Below, in pieces: positions 17,090 through 25,792 of a stretch of DNA of 64,000 bases (its first letter is position 1; each line of letters starts with the position of its first letter). The stretch covers positions 61,120 through 125,119 of the forward strand of contig CATXXC010000004.1 in the NCBI GenBank assembly GCA_958403385.1, given 5' to 3'. The translations under genes and the position numbers were made by a program. This DNA comes from an uncultured Collinsella sp. GTDB taxonomy: Bacteria > Actinomycetota > Coriobacteriia > Coriobacteriales > Coriobacteriaceae. Below the pieces are notes generated by a model. It saw only the letters and a list, made by a program, of their open reading frames with translations. It was not told the DNA's origin and searched no databases.

Positions 17090-17876
17090 GCTCTCGCATG
17101 TCAAGAAGACCTTTAACAAGGGCACCGTCACCGAGAAGCGCGCGCTCACCGGCGTCGACCTCACCCTGAATGACGGCGACTTTGTAACCGTGATCGGCGG
17201 CAACGGCGCCGGCAAGTCCACGCTGCTCAACATGATCGCCGGCGTGTACCCGCTCGATTCGGGCGTTATCGAGCTCGACGGCACCGACATCTCGCGCCTG
17301 AGCGAGTCGCAGCGCGCCAAGTACCTGGGCCGCGTGTTTCAGGACCCCATGCGCGGTACCGCTGCCGACATGCAGATTGCCGAGAACTTGGCCCTCGCCA
17401 AGCGTCGCGGCCAGCGTCGCGGCCTTTCGTGGGGTGTCACCAAGGCCGAGAAAGATGAGTACGTTGAGCTGCTCAAGCGCCTGGACCTTGGTCTGGACAC
17501 GCGTCTCAACGCCAAGGTCGGCCTGCTCTCGGGTGGCCAGCGCCAGGCACTCACCCTGCTGATGGCCACGCTCACCAGGCCGCGCCTGCTGCTGCTCGAC
17601 GAGCACACTGCGGCCCTCGACCCCAAGACGGCCTCTAAGGTGCTCAACCTGACCGAGGAGATCGTCGACGAGAACCACCTGACCACGCTCATGGTCACGC
17701 ACAACATGAACGACGCCATCCGTCTGGGCAACCGTCTGATCATGATGCACGAGGGCCATGTGATCTACGACGTGGCCGGCGACGAGAAGAAGTCGCTCAC
17801 CGTGGCCGACCTGCTGCAGAAGTTCGAGGAGGTCTCGGGCGGCGAGCTCGCCAACGACCGCATGCTGCTGAGCTAA
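17082..17876 (+). CDS. ABC transporter ATP-binding protein
   Basis: 264 residues from ATG 17082 (GAAGGGAG nine bases upstream). Walker A GGNGAGKST, Q-loop VFQDPMRGT, signature LSGGQRQAL, Walker B RLLLLDEHTA and H-loop VTHNMND are all intact. It energises the importer encoded just upstream (TrpZ-like family). The dispersed terminator cassette at 17884-17926 begins eight bases after the stop. Confidence 0.93.
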   Translation: MLKLSHVKKTFNKGTVTEKRALTGVDLTLNDGDFVTVIGGNGAGKSTLLNMIAGVYPLDSGVIELDGTDISRLSESQRAKYLGRVFQDPMRGTAADMQIAENLALAKRRGQRRGLSWGVTKAEKDEYVELLKRLDLGLDTRLNAKVGLLSGGQRQALTLLMATLTRPRLLLLDEHTAALDPKTASKVLNLTEEIVDENHLTTLMVTHNMNDAIRLGNRLIMMHEGHVIYDVAGDEKKSLTVADLLQKFEEVSGGELANDRMLLS

Positions 17877-17883
17877 CGACCTA

Positions 17884-17926
17884 GAAAACCACCACAAAGG
17901 GGACAGGCACCTTTGTGGTGGTTTTT
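17884..17926 (+). terminator. Dispersed terminator cassette, copy 1
   Basis: AACCACCACAAAGG pairs with CCTTTGTGGTGGTT around a GGACAGGCA loop, ending in TTTTT. The same arms and the same loop recur at 20874-20913 and, inverted, at 23750-23790. It terminates the ABC importer operon. Confidence 0.85.
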
Positions 17927-17948
17927 GTTAAAGAGTAAGGAGACAGCC

Positions 17949-19979
17949 ATAAAAAGACTCCCCCGCCTTGCGTTAGCTGCCGCGTTGTTTGCCGGCGCGC
18001 TCACAGGCATCCCAAGCCTCGCTTTCGCGGGGAACCTGCCCGCCGCTATTGACGGCGCCGTAACCGTCATGCACACCAACGACATCCACGGCAGCTACAA
18101 GTACAGCTACAACGCAAGCAAGGGCACGGGCACCATTGGCTTTGACGGGCTGGCGGTTCTCTATAGCGCTCAAAGCAACGCCCCCGACTTTCTGCTCGAT
18201 GCAGGCGACACCTTCCACGGGCAGTCCTTTGCCACCATGAGCGAGGGCAAGAGCATCGCCGAGCTCATGGACACCTTCTATGCCGACGGCTACGACGCGA
18301 CCACGCCGGGCAACCACGACTGGAGCTACGGCGCGGACAAGCTCCGCACCATGACCGGCTACAGCCCCACCGGCACGCCCTTCGCCATGCTCTGCGCGAA
18401 CGCAAAGTCTACGAGCGGCGTATGGAGCTCGAGCATCACGAAGACGCTCGATCGCACCTGGGAGGATAGCGAGGATCACTCCGCATTCGACTACAAAATC
18501 AAGGTCGGCGTCGTGGGTGCCATGGATGAGTCGCTGGAATCCTCGCTGCGCGCGGACCTGGTCGCGGGTACGTCGTTCTCGAGTGCCGCGAACGCCATCA
18601 ATGCCGAGGCAGAGCAGCTGCGCAAGGAGGGCTGCGATGTTGTTGTGTGTATCGCGCACACGCTCGACGCCAAGACCTTTGCCACGCGACTCCGTGGCGT
18701 CGATGCCCTTATCGCAGGCCACGAGCACATCAACCTTAACGAGAAGGTGACGGGAGCCGACGGCAAGACGATCCACGTTGTCGAGGCAGGCAGCGCCTTT
18801 GCCGAGGTGGGGCTGCTTTCCATTCCGTACAAATACGACACGAATGGCACCGAGACGACCGACGATGACACGGTCACGGTCCCTGCAGACGGCAGCGACG
18901 AGAAGCTCTACACCGCCAAGAACGTCAACGACCTTTTGACAGACCCCGACAAGGGCTCCGACTACCAAAGCCGCCTTGAAGCCGTCCGCAACAAGATCAA
19001 GCCGCTCGACGAGGACTTTGAAAACGAATCGAACAAGGTGCTCGGCACATCCACCACCAACTATTTCTACGGCGAGGACGCCGCGGGTACGCATGGCTGG
19101 GAGATGGTGCGCACCACCGATCTGCGTCCCAGTAAAGCGGGCGACACCACCAAGGCCCAGACCATCGGCCACGTGATTTGCGGCTCCTATCTTGCCCTGA
19201 CGGGCGCGGACTTCGCTATCGAAAACGCTGGCGGCATCCGCGGCGGCATCGCGGCGGGCAACGTGACCGCCGGCAACGTCATCGCCATCTCGCCCTACGG
19301 CAACACCGTGGAGACCTGGACCATGACCGGCGCGGACTTCCTCGCAGCGCTCGAGCACTCGCTACAAATCAGCGACGATTGCAACGACAGCTACGAGCTT
19401 CAGCAAGCCTATGTGGCAGCCGGCCACACCGAGCAGGAGGCGCAAGACAAGTACAAGTGGCGCGATGACTCTGGCAGCGTTCTCTCCTTTGGCGGCATTA
19501 ACGTGACGATTGATTGGACGCAGCCCGAAGGCAAGCGCATTGTGAGCGCCACGCTCACCAAGGATGGCAGCACGCTCGATCCCGCCAAGAACTACACCGT
19601 CGCCACCAACAACTACATCATTACCAACACGACCGACTTTCCCACTTTCGCAAATGCCACCAAGCGCACCGAGTGGGGCACATGCGAGGCGGCGATCAGA
19701 GCGCTGATCGGGAAGAGCGACTGGGAGAACAAGATGGCCGGGCTCGCCGGCACCATCAGCTTCAGCTCCGCAGCCGTGGACTCCACGCCCAATCCGAATC
19801 CAACGCCTAAGCCCTCGCCCAAGCCCGGCACGACTACTACGACCACGAAAACCAGCGCCAAGAAGACAACCGGCAAGCTTGTCGCAACGGGAGACCGCAC
19901 GCTAGCCGTGGTCGGTGCATGCCTCATCGGCGGCATCATCGTCATCATGCTCGGCATTATCTGGAAGCGCCGCCGCTAA
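17949..19979 (+). CDS. Secreted, membrane-anchored 5'-nucleotidase/phosphoesterase
   Basis: 676 residues if translation starts at ATA 17949. That codon sits six bases after AAGGAG and directly precedes a signal peptide (KRLPRLALAAALFAGAL..SLAFA). An upstream in-frame TTG at 17925 or 17913 has no ribosome site and lies in a terminator. The metallophosphatase domain shows HTNDIHG, LDAGDTFHG, PGNHDWSYG and IAGHEHI. The 5'-nucleotidase C-terminal domain shows GGIRGGIAAG and ISPYGNT. A Pro/Thr/Lys-rich linker, LVATGD, a membrane helix and KRRR end the protein, like a degenerate sortase signal. It would release nucleosides outside the cell. Confidence 0.85.
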   Translation: MKRLPRLALAAALFAGALTGIPSLAFAGNLPAAIDGAVTVMHTNDIHGSYKYSYNASKGTGTIGFDGLAVLYSAQSNAPDFLLDAGDTFHGQSFATMSEGKSIAELMDTFYADGYDATTPGNHDWSYGADKLRTMTGYSPTGTPFAMLCANAKSTSGVWSSSITKTLDRTWEDSEDHSAFDYKIKVGVVGAMDESLESSLRADLVAGTSFSSAANAINAEAEQLRKEGCDVVVCIAHTLDAKTFATRLRGVDALIAGHEHINLNEKVTGADGKTIHVVEAGSAFAEVGLLSIPYKYDTNGTETTDDDTVTVPADGSDEKLYTAKNVNDLLTDPDKGSDYQSRLEAVRNKIKPLDEDFENESNKVLGTSTTNYFYGEDAAGTHGWEMVRTTDLRPSKAGDTTKAQTIGHVICGSYLALTGADFAIENAGGIRGGIAAGNVTAGNVIAISPYGNTVETWTMTGADFLAALEHSLQISDDCNDSYELQQAYVAAGHTEQEAQDKYKWRDDSGSVLSFGGINVTIDWTQPEGKRIVSATLTKDGSTLDPAKNYTVATNNYIITNTTDFPTFANATKRTEWGTCEAAIRALIGKSDWENKMAGLAGTISFSSAAVDSTPNPNPTPKPSPKPGTTTTTTKTSAKKTTGKLVATGDRTLAVVGACLIGGIIVIMLGIIWKRRR

Positions 19980-20030
19980 GCTACACCGCCGGGCCTTGCA
20001 GCCCCGCCGTACAAACCTTATATCGAGCGC

Positions 20031-20064
20031 AAAAGCCCGTCCGAATGTGATCGGACGGGCTTTT
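20031..20064. terminator. Bidirectional-looking terminator after the 5'-nucleotidase
   Basis: AAAAGCCCGTCCGA (20031-20044) and its exact complement (20051-20064) around a 6-base loop. T runs arise on either strand; here it serves the plus-strand nucleotidase gene. Confidence 0.88.
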
Positions 20065-20107
20065 GGTGGGTATCATGGTTGGACGATCATGAGGAGGTTT
20101 TCCCAAC

Positions 20108-20875
20108 ATGGAATTGTTTGAACCGATTCTTCATTTCTTTGAGCAACGGTGGGTCCACAACATCATCTGGGCCGTCATCTTGGCGATAGGCACCGCCGTC
20201 GCCGCCAAGGTCGCATCCAAGACTCTGCGTCACCTACTCAACCGCGACGATAACCCGCTTCCGGCATCGAGTATCTTCATCAATATCGCGCGCGCCGTCA
20301 TCTGGGTGATCGGCGGCAGCTTTATCCTCGACAACTGCTTTGGCATTAACGCAAACGCGCTCGTCGCCGCTCTTGGCGTCGGCGGCATCGCCATCTCGCT
20401 CGGCTTTCAGGACACGCTCTCAAACCTTATCGGCGGCATGCAGGTGACCTTTATGGGCATCATCAAGCCCGGCGACAATATCGAAGTCGGTGGCGTGTCG
20501 GGCGTGGTCCAGGACATCACTTGGCGCCACACGACCATCGAAGATGCCTGCGGGCAGACCGTCATTGTCCCCAACTCCAACATTTCCAAGAACACACTCG
20601 TGCATTTGATGCCCTTTGGGCGCGTGGCCGTCCCCGTCGCGGTCAAAGACCCCTCCAAATGGGCATCGCTCGATGTGCTAGCAGACGAGCTCGTCAGCGC
20701 CACCAAAACGGCCGTCTCACCCATCTCGGGCTTTGACAAGGAGCCCTACGTGCTCTTTAGCGAGATCGGCGACTTTGGCATTAAGGGCAAGATCATCTTT
20801 ATCGTCAGCGACGACAGCACCACCTTTACGGCAGCCGACGCCTGCATCCGCGCCATCGCCCCCATCATCGCCTAA
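20108..20875 (+). CDS. Mechanosensitive ion channel, MscS family
   Basis: 255 residues, a small-conductance channel that vents solutes on hypo-osmotic shock. Two to three N-terminal hydrophobic segments lead to the pore helix ALGVGGIAISLGFQDTLSNLIGG, seen as ALGVGGIAISLGFQDT, characteristic of MscS. A beta domain follows (KPGDNIEVGGVSGVVQDITW, IPN-like IVPNSNIS). GAGGAGG lies upstream of ATG 20108. The stop codon is the first base pairs of the terminator cassette at 20874. Confidence 0.92.
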   Translation: MELFEPILHFFEQRWVHNIIWAVILAIGTAVAAKVASKTLRHLLNRDDNPLPASSIFINIARAVIWVIGGSFILDNCFGINANALVAALGVGGIAISLGFQDTLSNLIGGMQVTFMGIIKPGDNIEVGGVSGVVQDITWRHTTIEDACGQTVIVPNSNISKNTLVHLMPFGRVAVPVAVKDPSKWASLDVLADELVSATKTAVSPISGFDKEPYVLFSEIGDFGIKGKIIFIVSDDSTTFTAADACIRAIAPIIA

Positions 20876-20913
20876 ACCACCACAAAGGGGACAGGCACCT
20901 TTGTGGTGGTTTT
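20874..20913 (+). terminator. Dispersed terminator cassette, copy 2
   Basis: Same arms (ACCACCACAAAGG/CCTTTGTGGTGGT) and GGACAGGCA loop as copy 1. It overlaps the mscS stop codon and ends in TTTTC. Confidence 0.85.
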
Positions 20914-20967
20914 CATTCGTGGTACCATGGTTCATATAGTTGTTTAAACGACTAAGGGAGCAAAGCT

Positions 20968-22884
20968 ATGGAAGAGGCCTATCGTCAAGCACGCAAGCGC
21001 GGCGAGCAAGGACGTCGACGCGCCATTAGTCAAAGCGAGCATCCGTACCTCACGGACCTCGATAGCTTGGTTGCCCAGCTCCCCTTAGGTCAACGAGAGA
21101 ATGTCGGCCTGAGAGAGATTCCACTCGAAATGGTCGTCGGAACGGTTACCAAGGGCCGTCAGTCCGCCTTTTCGTGCAACTTCATGCCCCTGCTGCCGTT
21201 TAGCACCGAGTTCGCCCGTAAGTGGTCTAACCTCTACGACATCCAGGTGACCGAGGGCTATCGCGACCCCATCATCGTCACCGAGTTCATGCATCGGTTT
21301 TACGTCCAAGAGGGCAACAAGCGCGTCAGCGTCCTCAAATTCCTGGACTCCCCGACGGTTTCAGCCAAGGTCACCCGTCTCTACCCCGGCACGTGGGATT
21401 CCATCGAAAGCCGCCTGTACGGTGAGTTCTGTGCGTTTTGGCGCGTCTGCCCCCTATACGAGATCGAGTTCTCGCGCGAGGGAAGCTACGAAACGCTCGC
21501 CAAGATGCTCGGTCAGAACCTTATCGAAAAATGGCCGCAGAAAAAGGTCGACTACCTGCGCCACACCTTCCTGCTCTTTAAGCGCGCCTACCTTCGCGCA
21601 GGCGGCGACCACCTGGACATTACGCCCGCCGACGCCATGCTCGTCTACCTCAATGTGTACAACCAGGACCGCCTGCTGGATACGCCGACAGATATCGTCG
21701 TAAACCGCCTGTGCAAGATTTGGCGCGAGCTGGTCATTGCCGGCAAAAATGACGAGGACAAGGTCGATCTTGTCGAAGCACCAAGTGTCGACGAGGAGGA
21801 GACGCACGCCAAGTCCACCTCCGGCGTGCTCAACTTCTTTATGGGCAAGACCGTCTATTCGGCTGCCAACCCCCTGCGCATCGCCTTTATCCATGAGTTC
21901 CCCTGTGCGACGTCGAGCTGGGACAGCCTGCACGACCAAGGGCGTCAGTATCTCGATGAGCACTTTGGCGGTATCGTGCGCACCGAGGCGTTCGAGGACT
22001 GTCACGATCCGGATGTGTTCTACGCCGCCGTGGAAACGGCTGTCAAACATGGAGCAAACGTCATCTTCTCGACCTCGCACCGCCTGATGGAATACACGCT
22101 CAGGGCTGCCGTTGAGTATCCCCGGGTTCGGTTCCTCAACTGCTCTATCGGCCTTCCCCATCAAAGCGTCCGTTCGTACTTTGGCAAGATGTACGAGGCC
22201 AAGTTTCTGCTGGGCGCCCTTGCGGCCAGCATGGCGGACAACCACCGCATCGGTTACCACGCGTCGGTCTTCGCCTCGGGTGCACTCAGCGAGATCAACG
22301 CCTTTGCGATTGGCGCCTCGCTGCTCGACCCGCGCGCGCAGGTCATCCTCACCTGGGGCGATGTTCCCGCCGGTGGTCTTGCCGAAGCCATGTGCCGCGA
22401 AGGCGTAAGCGTCATGACCGGCGCTGACATGTCAAAGTCGCTCGAAGACCCAACGGCCTACGGGCTTCACCGCTTGGTCGACGGCAAAGTCACCGGCATC
22501 GCCATGCCCGTATGGAACTGGGGCCGTTACTACGAGCTCATCGTTCGCAGCCTTCTTCACGGCACGTGGGACGAGACCAGCGACGACAACCAAGTGCGCG
22601 CTGTCAACTACTGGTATGGCATGAGCTCCGGCGTTATCGACATCCGTTACGCTCCGGGCCTACCCTACCAAACGCGCAAACTCGTGCAGTTGCTCCGCAA
22701 CGGCATTGTTGTGGGATCCATCAACCCCTTTGGCGGCGAGCTCCACAGCCAGAACGGCGTGGTACAGATCGAAGGCTTCCCTCCGCTGCCGAGCACGCAG
22801 ATTGTCGAGATGAATTGGCTGGCGGACAACGTGGTAGGCACCATTCCGCAGCTCGACGATGAGCCGAAAGTCCCTGCCCTATGA
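20968..22884 (+). CDS. Cytosolic ParB-like/BMP ligand-binding fusion protein
   Basis: 638 residues with no signal peptide, lipobox or membrane segment. Residues about 30-140 contain FYVQEGNKRVSVLKFLDSP, resembling the ligand/nucleotide loop of ParB/Srx-like domains (xx-GN-R-xxA-LK). The middle (FLLFKRAYLRAGGDHLDITP) is helical. From about residue 300 (LRIAFIHEFP..SWDSLHDQGRQYL, FSTSHRLMEYTLRAAVEYP, YEAKFLLGALAASMA) it follows the BMP family of purine-nucleoside-binding proteins. A BMP domain in the cytosol cannot feed a transporter, so a sensor role is inferred. It overlaps the phosphoesterase gene by 4 bp. Confidence 0.7.
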   Translation: MEEAYRQARKRGEQGRRRAISQSEHPYLTDLDSLVAQLPLGQRENVGLREIPLEMVVGTVTKGRQSAFSCNFMPLLPFSTEFARKWSNLYDIQVTEGYRDPIIVTEFMHRFYVQEGNKRVSVLKFLDSPTVSAKVTRLYPGTWDSIESRLYGEFCAFWRVCPLYEIEFSREGSYETLAKMLGQNLIEKWPQKKVDYLRHTFLLFKRAYLRAGGDHLDITPADAMLVYLNVYNQDRLLDTPTDIVVNRLCKIWRELVIAGKNDEDKVDLVEAPSVDEEETHAKSTSGVLNFFMGKTVYSAANPLRIAFIHEFPCATSSWDSLHDQGRQYLDEHFGGIVRTEAFEDCHDPDVFYAAVETAVKHGANVIFSTSHRLMEYTLRAAVEYPRVRFLNCSIGLPHQSVRSYFGKMYEAKFLLGALAASMADNHRIGYHASVFASGALSEINAFAIGASLLDPRAQVILTWGDVPAGGLAEAMCREGVSVMTGADMSKSLEDPTAYGLHRLVDGKVTGIAMPVWNWGRYYELIVRSLLHGTWDETSDDNQVRAVNYWYGMSSGVIDIRYAPGLPYQTRKLVQLLRNGIVVGSINPFGGELHSQNGVVQIEGFPPLPSTQIVEMNWLADNVVGTIPQLDDEPKVPAL

Positions 22885-23591
22885 AAATCCTTGCCATAGC
22901 CGATACCGAAGAACGATGCCTTTGGGAGTGCTTTCGCAAGGAACGCTTTGAGGGAGTCGACCTGATTTTGTCCGCCGGCGATCTGGACCCGGACTATCTT
23001 GAGTTTTTGGTTACGGTCATCAACAAACCGCTCATCTACGTGCGCGGCAATCACGATGACCGCTACGCACGTCATGCACCGGGTGGATGTATCTGCGTAG
23101 AGGACAGCGTGTACACGTACCGAGGGATTCGCATTGCGGGCCTTGGCGGGTCCATGCGTTATCGCGACGGCGCCAACATGTACACCGAACGCGAGATGTC
23201 CAAGCGCATGCGTAAGCTGTCGCGTAAGGTTAGGATGGTCGGCGGGTGCGACATTCTGCTTACCCATGCACCCGCCGCCGGTATGGGTGATCTGGACGAT
23301 CTGCCGCATCGAGGATTCGAGTGTTTTAACACAGCACTCGAATCCTGGAATCCCGACTACATGGTGCACGGGCATGTGCACCAAAGCTACGGTTGCGATT
23401 TTCAGCGCGAGCGTCAGCATGTGTGTGGAACGACGATCATCAACGCCTGCGGCTATACGCAGTTTGAGCTCGACCAGACGCACTACCCCATCCGCGGCTG
23501 GCAAGCAGCTTGGCTCAACTCACAAACCATGCGCCGCGAGCTCAAACGCCACGAAGCCATAGAGTCCTCAACCGCCAGAACCCCCTGGTAA
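22881..23591 (+). CDS. Calcineurin-like metallophosphoesterase
   Basis: 236 residues. Metal-binding motifs: MKILAIADTEE (first strand; D-x-x-E rather than D-x-H), LSAGDLD, VRGNHDDRY, LLTHAPA and VHGHVHQSYG. It starts within the stop of the BMP-fusion gene (ATGA), so the two proteins are made in a coupled way and probably work together. The substrate is unknown; nucleotides or cyclic nucleotides are plausible. Confidence 0.85.
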   Translation: MKILAIADTEERCLWECFRKERFEGVDLILSAGDLDPDYLEFLVTVINKPLIYVRGNHDDRYARHAPGGCICVEDSVYTYRGIRIAGLGGSMRYRDGANMYTEREMSKRMRKLSRKVRMVGGCDILLTHAPAAGMGDLDDLPHRGFECFNTALESWNPDYMVHGHVHQSYGCDFQRERQHVCGTTIINACGYTQFELDQTHYPIRGWQAAWLNSQTMRRELKRHEAIESSTARTPW

Positions 23592-23612
23592 CCACCTTTA
23601 AGGCTTGACGCT

Positions 23613-23716
23613 GCGCCGGCCCCAAGCACCCCATCTCGCCCCTCAAGCCGTCGCTCGCGTACCAAAGTACGCGTCGCTCCTCTTTCGGGGCGACCTGAGG
23701 CACTTGGAACCGGCTC
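23613..23716. repeat. Structured intergenic palindrome D
   Basis: Complementary blocks in order: GCCGG..CCGGC, CCAAG..CTTGG, TCGCCCC..GGGGCGA and, at the centre, GCGTAC-CAAA-GTACGC (23657-23672). Internal loops are asymmetric. It lies between convergent genes. Layout resembles elements A and B but the sequence is unrelated. Only one copy is seen here. Confidence 0.6.
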
Positions 23717-23749
23717 GCTGCGATGCCATAACATTGACGCCAAAGTGCC

Positions 23750-23790
23750 AAAACCACCACAAAGGTGCCTGTCCCCTTTGTGGTGGTTTT
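23750..23790. terminator. Dispersed terminator cassette, copy 3 (inverted)
   Basis: Arms AACCACCACAAAGG and CCTTTGTGGTGGTT as in copies 1 and 2, but the loop reads TGCCTGTCC, the reverse complement. It is followed by TTTT and lies downstream of the phosphoesterase gene. Confidence 0.82.
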
Positions 23791-23803
23791 GGCCCGAGAT
23801 AGC

Positions 23804-23843
23804 AAGAAACCCGGTCCTGTATGAGGCAGAACCGGGTTTCTTT
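23804..23843. terminator. Terminator of rplA
   Basis: AAGAAACCCGGT (23804-23815) pairs with ACCGGGTTTCTT (23831-23842). On the minus strand it follows rplA by about 35 bp, and T residues are part of the arm. Confidence 0.85.
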
Positions 23844-23878
23844 AGCAATGCTTGCTTTGCTCAGGCAGTAACTAGCAG

Positions 23879-24586
23879 TTACTCAGCCAGGAAGTCACGC
23901 TGGACAGCGGGATCGACCTTGACGCCAGGGCCCATGGTGGAAGACACGGAGATGGACTTGACGTACTTGCCCTTAGCAGAAGAGGGCTTGACGCGCAGAA
24001 TCTCGGTGTACAGGGCAGCGTAGTTCTCGACGAGCTGCTGCTCAGAGAAGGACTTCTTGCCCAGGGGCACGTGGCAGATGCCGTAGCGGTCGGCGCGGTA
24101 CTCAACGCGGCCAGCCTTGAGCTCGGAGACCATCTTGGCGACGTCCATGGTCACGGTGCCGAGCTTGGGGTTCGGCATGAGGCCACGGGGACCAAGGATC
24201 TTACCGATGCGGCCAACCTTGGCCATCATGTTCGGCGTAGCGATAGCGGCGTCGAAGTTGATCTCGCCCTTCTGAATCTGGGCGACGAGCTCGTCGGAAC
24301 CGATGATGTCGGCGCCGGCAGCCTCAGCCTCACGGGCCTTCTCGCCCTCGGCGAAGACGGCAACACGAACGGTCTTGCCGGTGCCGTGGGGCAGGGAGAT
24401 GGAACCGCGGATGTTCTGGTCGGCCTTACGAGTATCGACGCCCAGACGGAAGTGGGCCTCGACGGTCTCGTCGAACTTGGCGGTGTCGAGCTCCTTGATG
24501 AGCTTGGCAGCCTGAAGGGGGGTGTAGAGCGTGGCGCGGTCGATCTTCTCGGCAGCGGCGTTATAGCTCTTACCATGCTTAGCCAT
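23879..24586 (-). CDS. rplA: 50S ribosomal protein L1
   Basis: 235 residues. L1 binds 23S rRNA at the mobile stalk and helps release E-site tRNA; it is also a translational repressor of its operon. Recognised by [35 protein letters not shown] and [18 protein letters not shown] 24586 is eight bases after AGGAGG; an ATG two codons upstream is too close to the site. Last gene of the secE-nusG-rplK-rplA group. Confidence 0.97.
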   Translation of the reverse strand: MAKHGKSYNAAAEKIDRATLYTPLQAAKLIKELDTAKFDETVEAHFRLGVDTRKADQNIRGSISLPHGTGKTVRVAVFAEGEKAREAEAAGADIIGSDELVAQIQKGEINFDAAIATPNMMAKVGRIGKILGPRGLMPNPKLGTVTMDVAKMVSELKAGRVEYRADRYGICHVPLGKKSFSEQQLVENYAALYTEILRVKPSSAKGKYVKSISVSSTMGPGVKVDPAVQRDFLAE

Positions 24587-24703
24587 GTGCATTACCTCCT
24601 GTGGTTAAACGGGCGCGAGCCCTCCCACATCGTATCGTGTGCCCTATTGCACACATTTAACGGGCGCCCCGGTTGGAGCACCCGTCGTTACCAAAAGAAA
24701 TCG

Positions 24704-25132
24704 CTACTCAGCGATGGTGACGCCCATGGAACGGGCGGTACCGGCGATGATCTTCTTGGCGGCGTCAATGTCGTTGGCATTGAGGTCCGGCATCTTGATC
24801 TCGGCGATCTTGGTGAGCTGCTCCTGGGAGAGCTGACCAACCTTGTCGGCCTGGGGCTTAGCGGAACCAGACTTGAGGTTCAGCTCCTTCTTGATGAGGT
24901 GAGCCGCCGGCGGGGTCTTGGTGATGAAGGAGAAGGACTTATCCTCGTAGACAGAAATCTCAACGGGGATGATGTCGCCCTTCTTGTCCTGCGTCTCGGC
25001 GTTAAAGGCCTGGCAGAACTGCATGATGTTCACGCCAGCAGCGCCCAGGGCGGGGCCGACGGGAGGAGCGGGGTTAGCTGCACCAGCAGGAATCTGGAGC
25101 TTAATGACGTTGGCAACCTTCTTCTCAGCCAT
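24704..25132 (-). CDS. rplK: 50S ribosomal protein L11
   Basis: 142 residues, normal length. It binds the GTPase-associated centre of 23S rRNA. N-terminal [20 protein letters not shown] and [15 protein letters not shown] are diagnostic; the C-terminal part [20 protein letters not shown], then [10 protein letters not shown], is the rRNA-binding domain. ATG 25132 is six bases after AAAGGA. About 117 bp separate it from rplA, with a possible ACGGG/CCCGT hairpin at 24659-24689. Confidence 0.97.
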   Translation of the reverse strand: MAEKKVANVIKLQIPAGAANPAPPVGPALGAAGVNIMQFCQAFNAETQDKKGDIIPVEISVYEDKSFSFITKTPPAAHLIKKELNLKSGSAKPQADKVGQLSQEQLTKIAEIKMPDLNANDIDAAKKIIAGTARSMGVTIAE

Positions 25133-25252
25133 GGTCATTCCTTTCGAATCACGAGTGTGAAGTACTTGCTATATCGTAAGCACGCACGTGTTAGAAGCAC
25201 TCCTGAGATGAGCAGTCACAGAAGAAGCACGCTCGCGCGAACGGACGAAAAC

Positions 25253-25789
25253 TTAAGCGATGACAGCGACCTGGTTAAAGTCGAGCTCGACCGGCGTCTC
25301 GCGGCCAAAGATCATTAGCGTGACCTTGAGCTTGCCAGCCTCGGTGTTAACCTCGGAGACCTTGCCATCAAAGTCGGTAAGCGGGCCATCGGTGACGCGG
25401 ACGGACGTGCCGACCTGAATATCAACCGAGGTGCGCTTGGGCGAATCGCCCTTACCGGGACGACGAGTCATCTTATTGTACTCATCGCGGGAAAGCGGTG
25501 CGGGCTTACCGTTGCCGCCCAGGAAACCGGTGACGCCGGGCGTGTTGCGAACACACGTCCAAGCATCGTCATCCATCTCCATGCGGACCAGGACATAACC
25601 CGGGAAGATCTTGGAATCCTTGGTCTCACGCTTGCCACCCTCTTTGATCTCGGTGACGCGCTCCATAGGAATCTCGATATCAAAGATACGGTCCTGCATG
25701 CCCATGGTCTCGATACGATGCTCGAGATCGGACTTTACGCGGTTCTCGTATCCGGAGTAAGTGTGAACGACGTACCAACGCTTAGACAT
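25253..25789 (-). CDS. nusG: Transcription termination/antitermination factor NusG
   Basis: 178 residues. NGN domain: RWYVVHTYSGYENRVKSDLE, GYVLVRMEMDDDAWTCVRNT. C-terminal KOW domain: VGTSVRVTDGPLTDFDGKVS. It binds RNA polymerase and couples it to Rho or to ribosomal protein S10. The start is four bases after the secE stop, with GAGGGGC upstream. Confidence 0.97.
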   Translation of the reverse strand: MSKRWYVVHTYSGYENRVKSDLEHRIETMGMQDRIFDIEIPMERVTEIKEGGKRETKDSKIFPGYVLVRMEMDDDAWTCVRNTPGVTGFLGGNGKPAPLSRDEYNKMTRRPGKGDSPKRTSVDIQVGTSVRVTDGPLTDFDGKVSEVNTEAGKLKVTLMIFGRETPVELDFNQVAVIA

Positions 25790-25792
25790 GGT

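Noticed and set aside
17913..17927. TTG start for the 5'-nucleotidase
   Set aside because: These codons lie in the terminator hairpin without a ribosome site and would put extra residues before the signal peptide.
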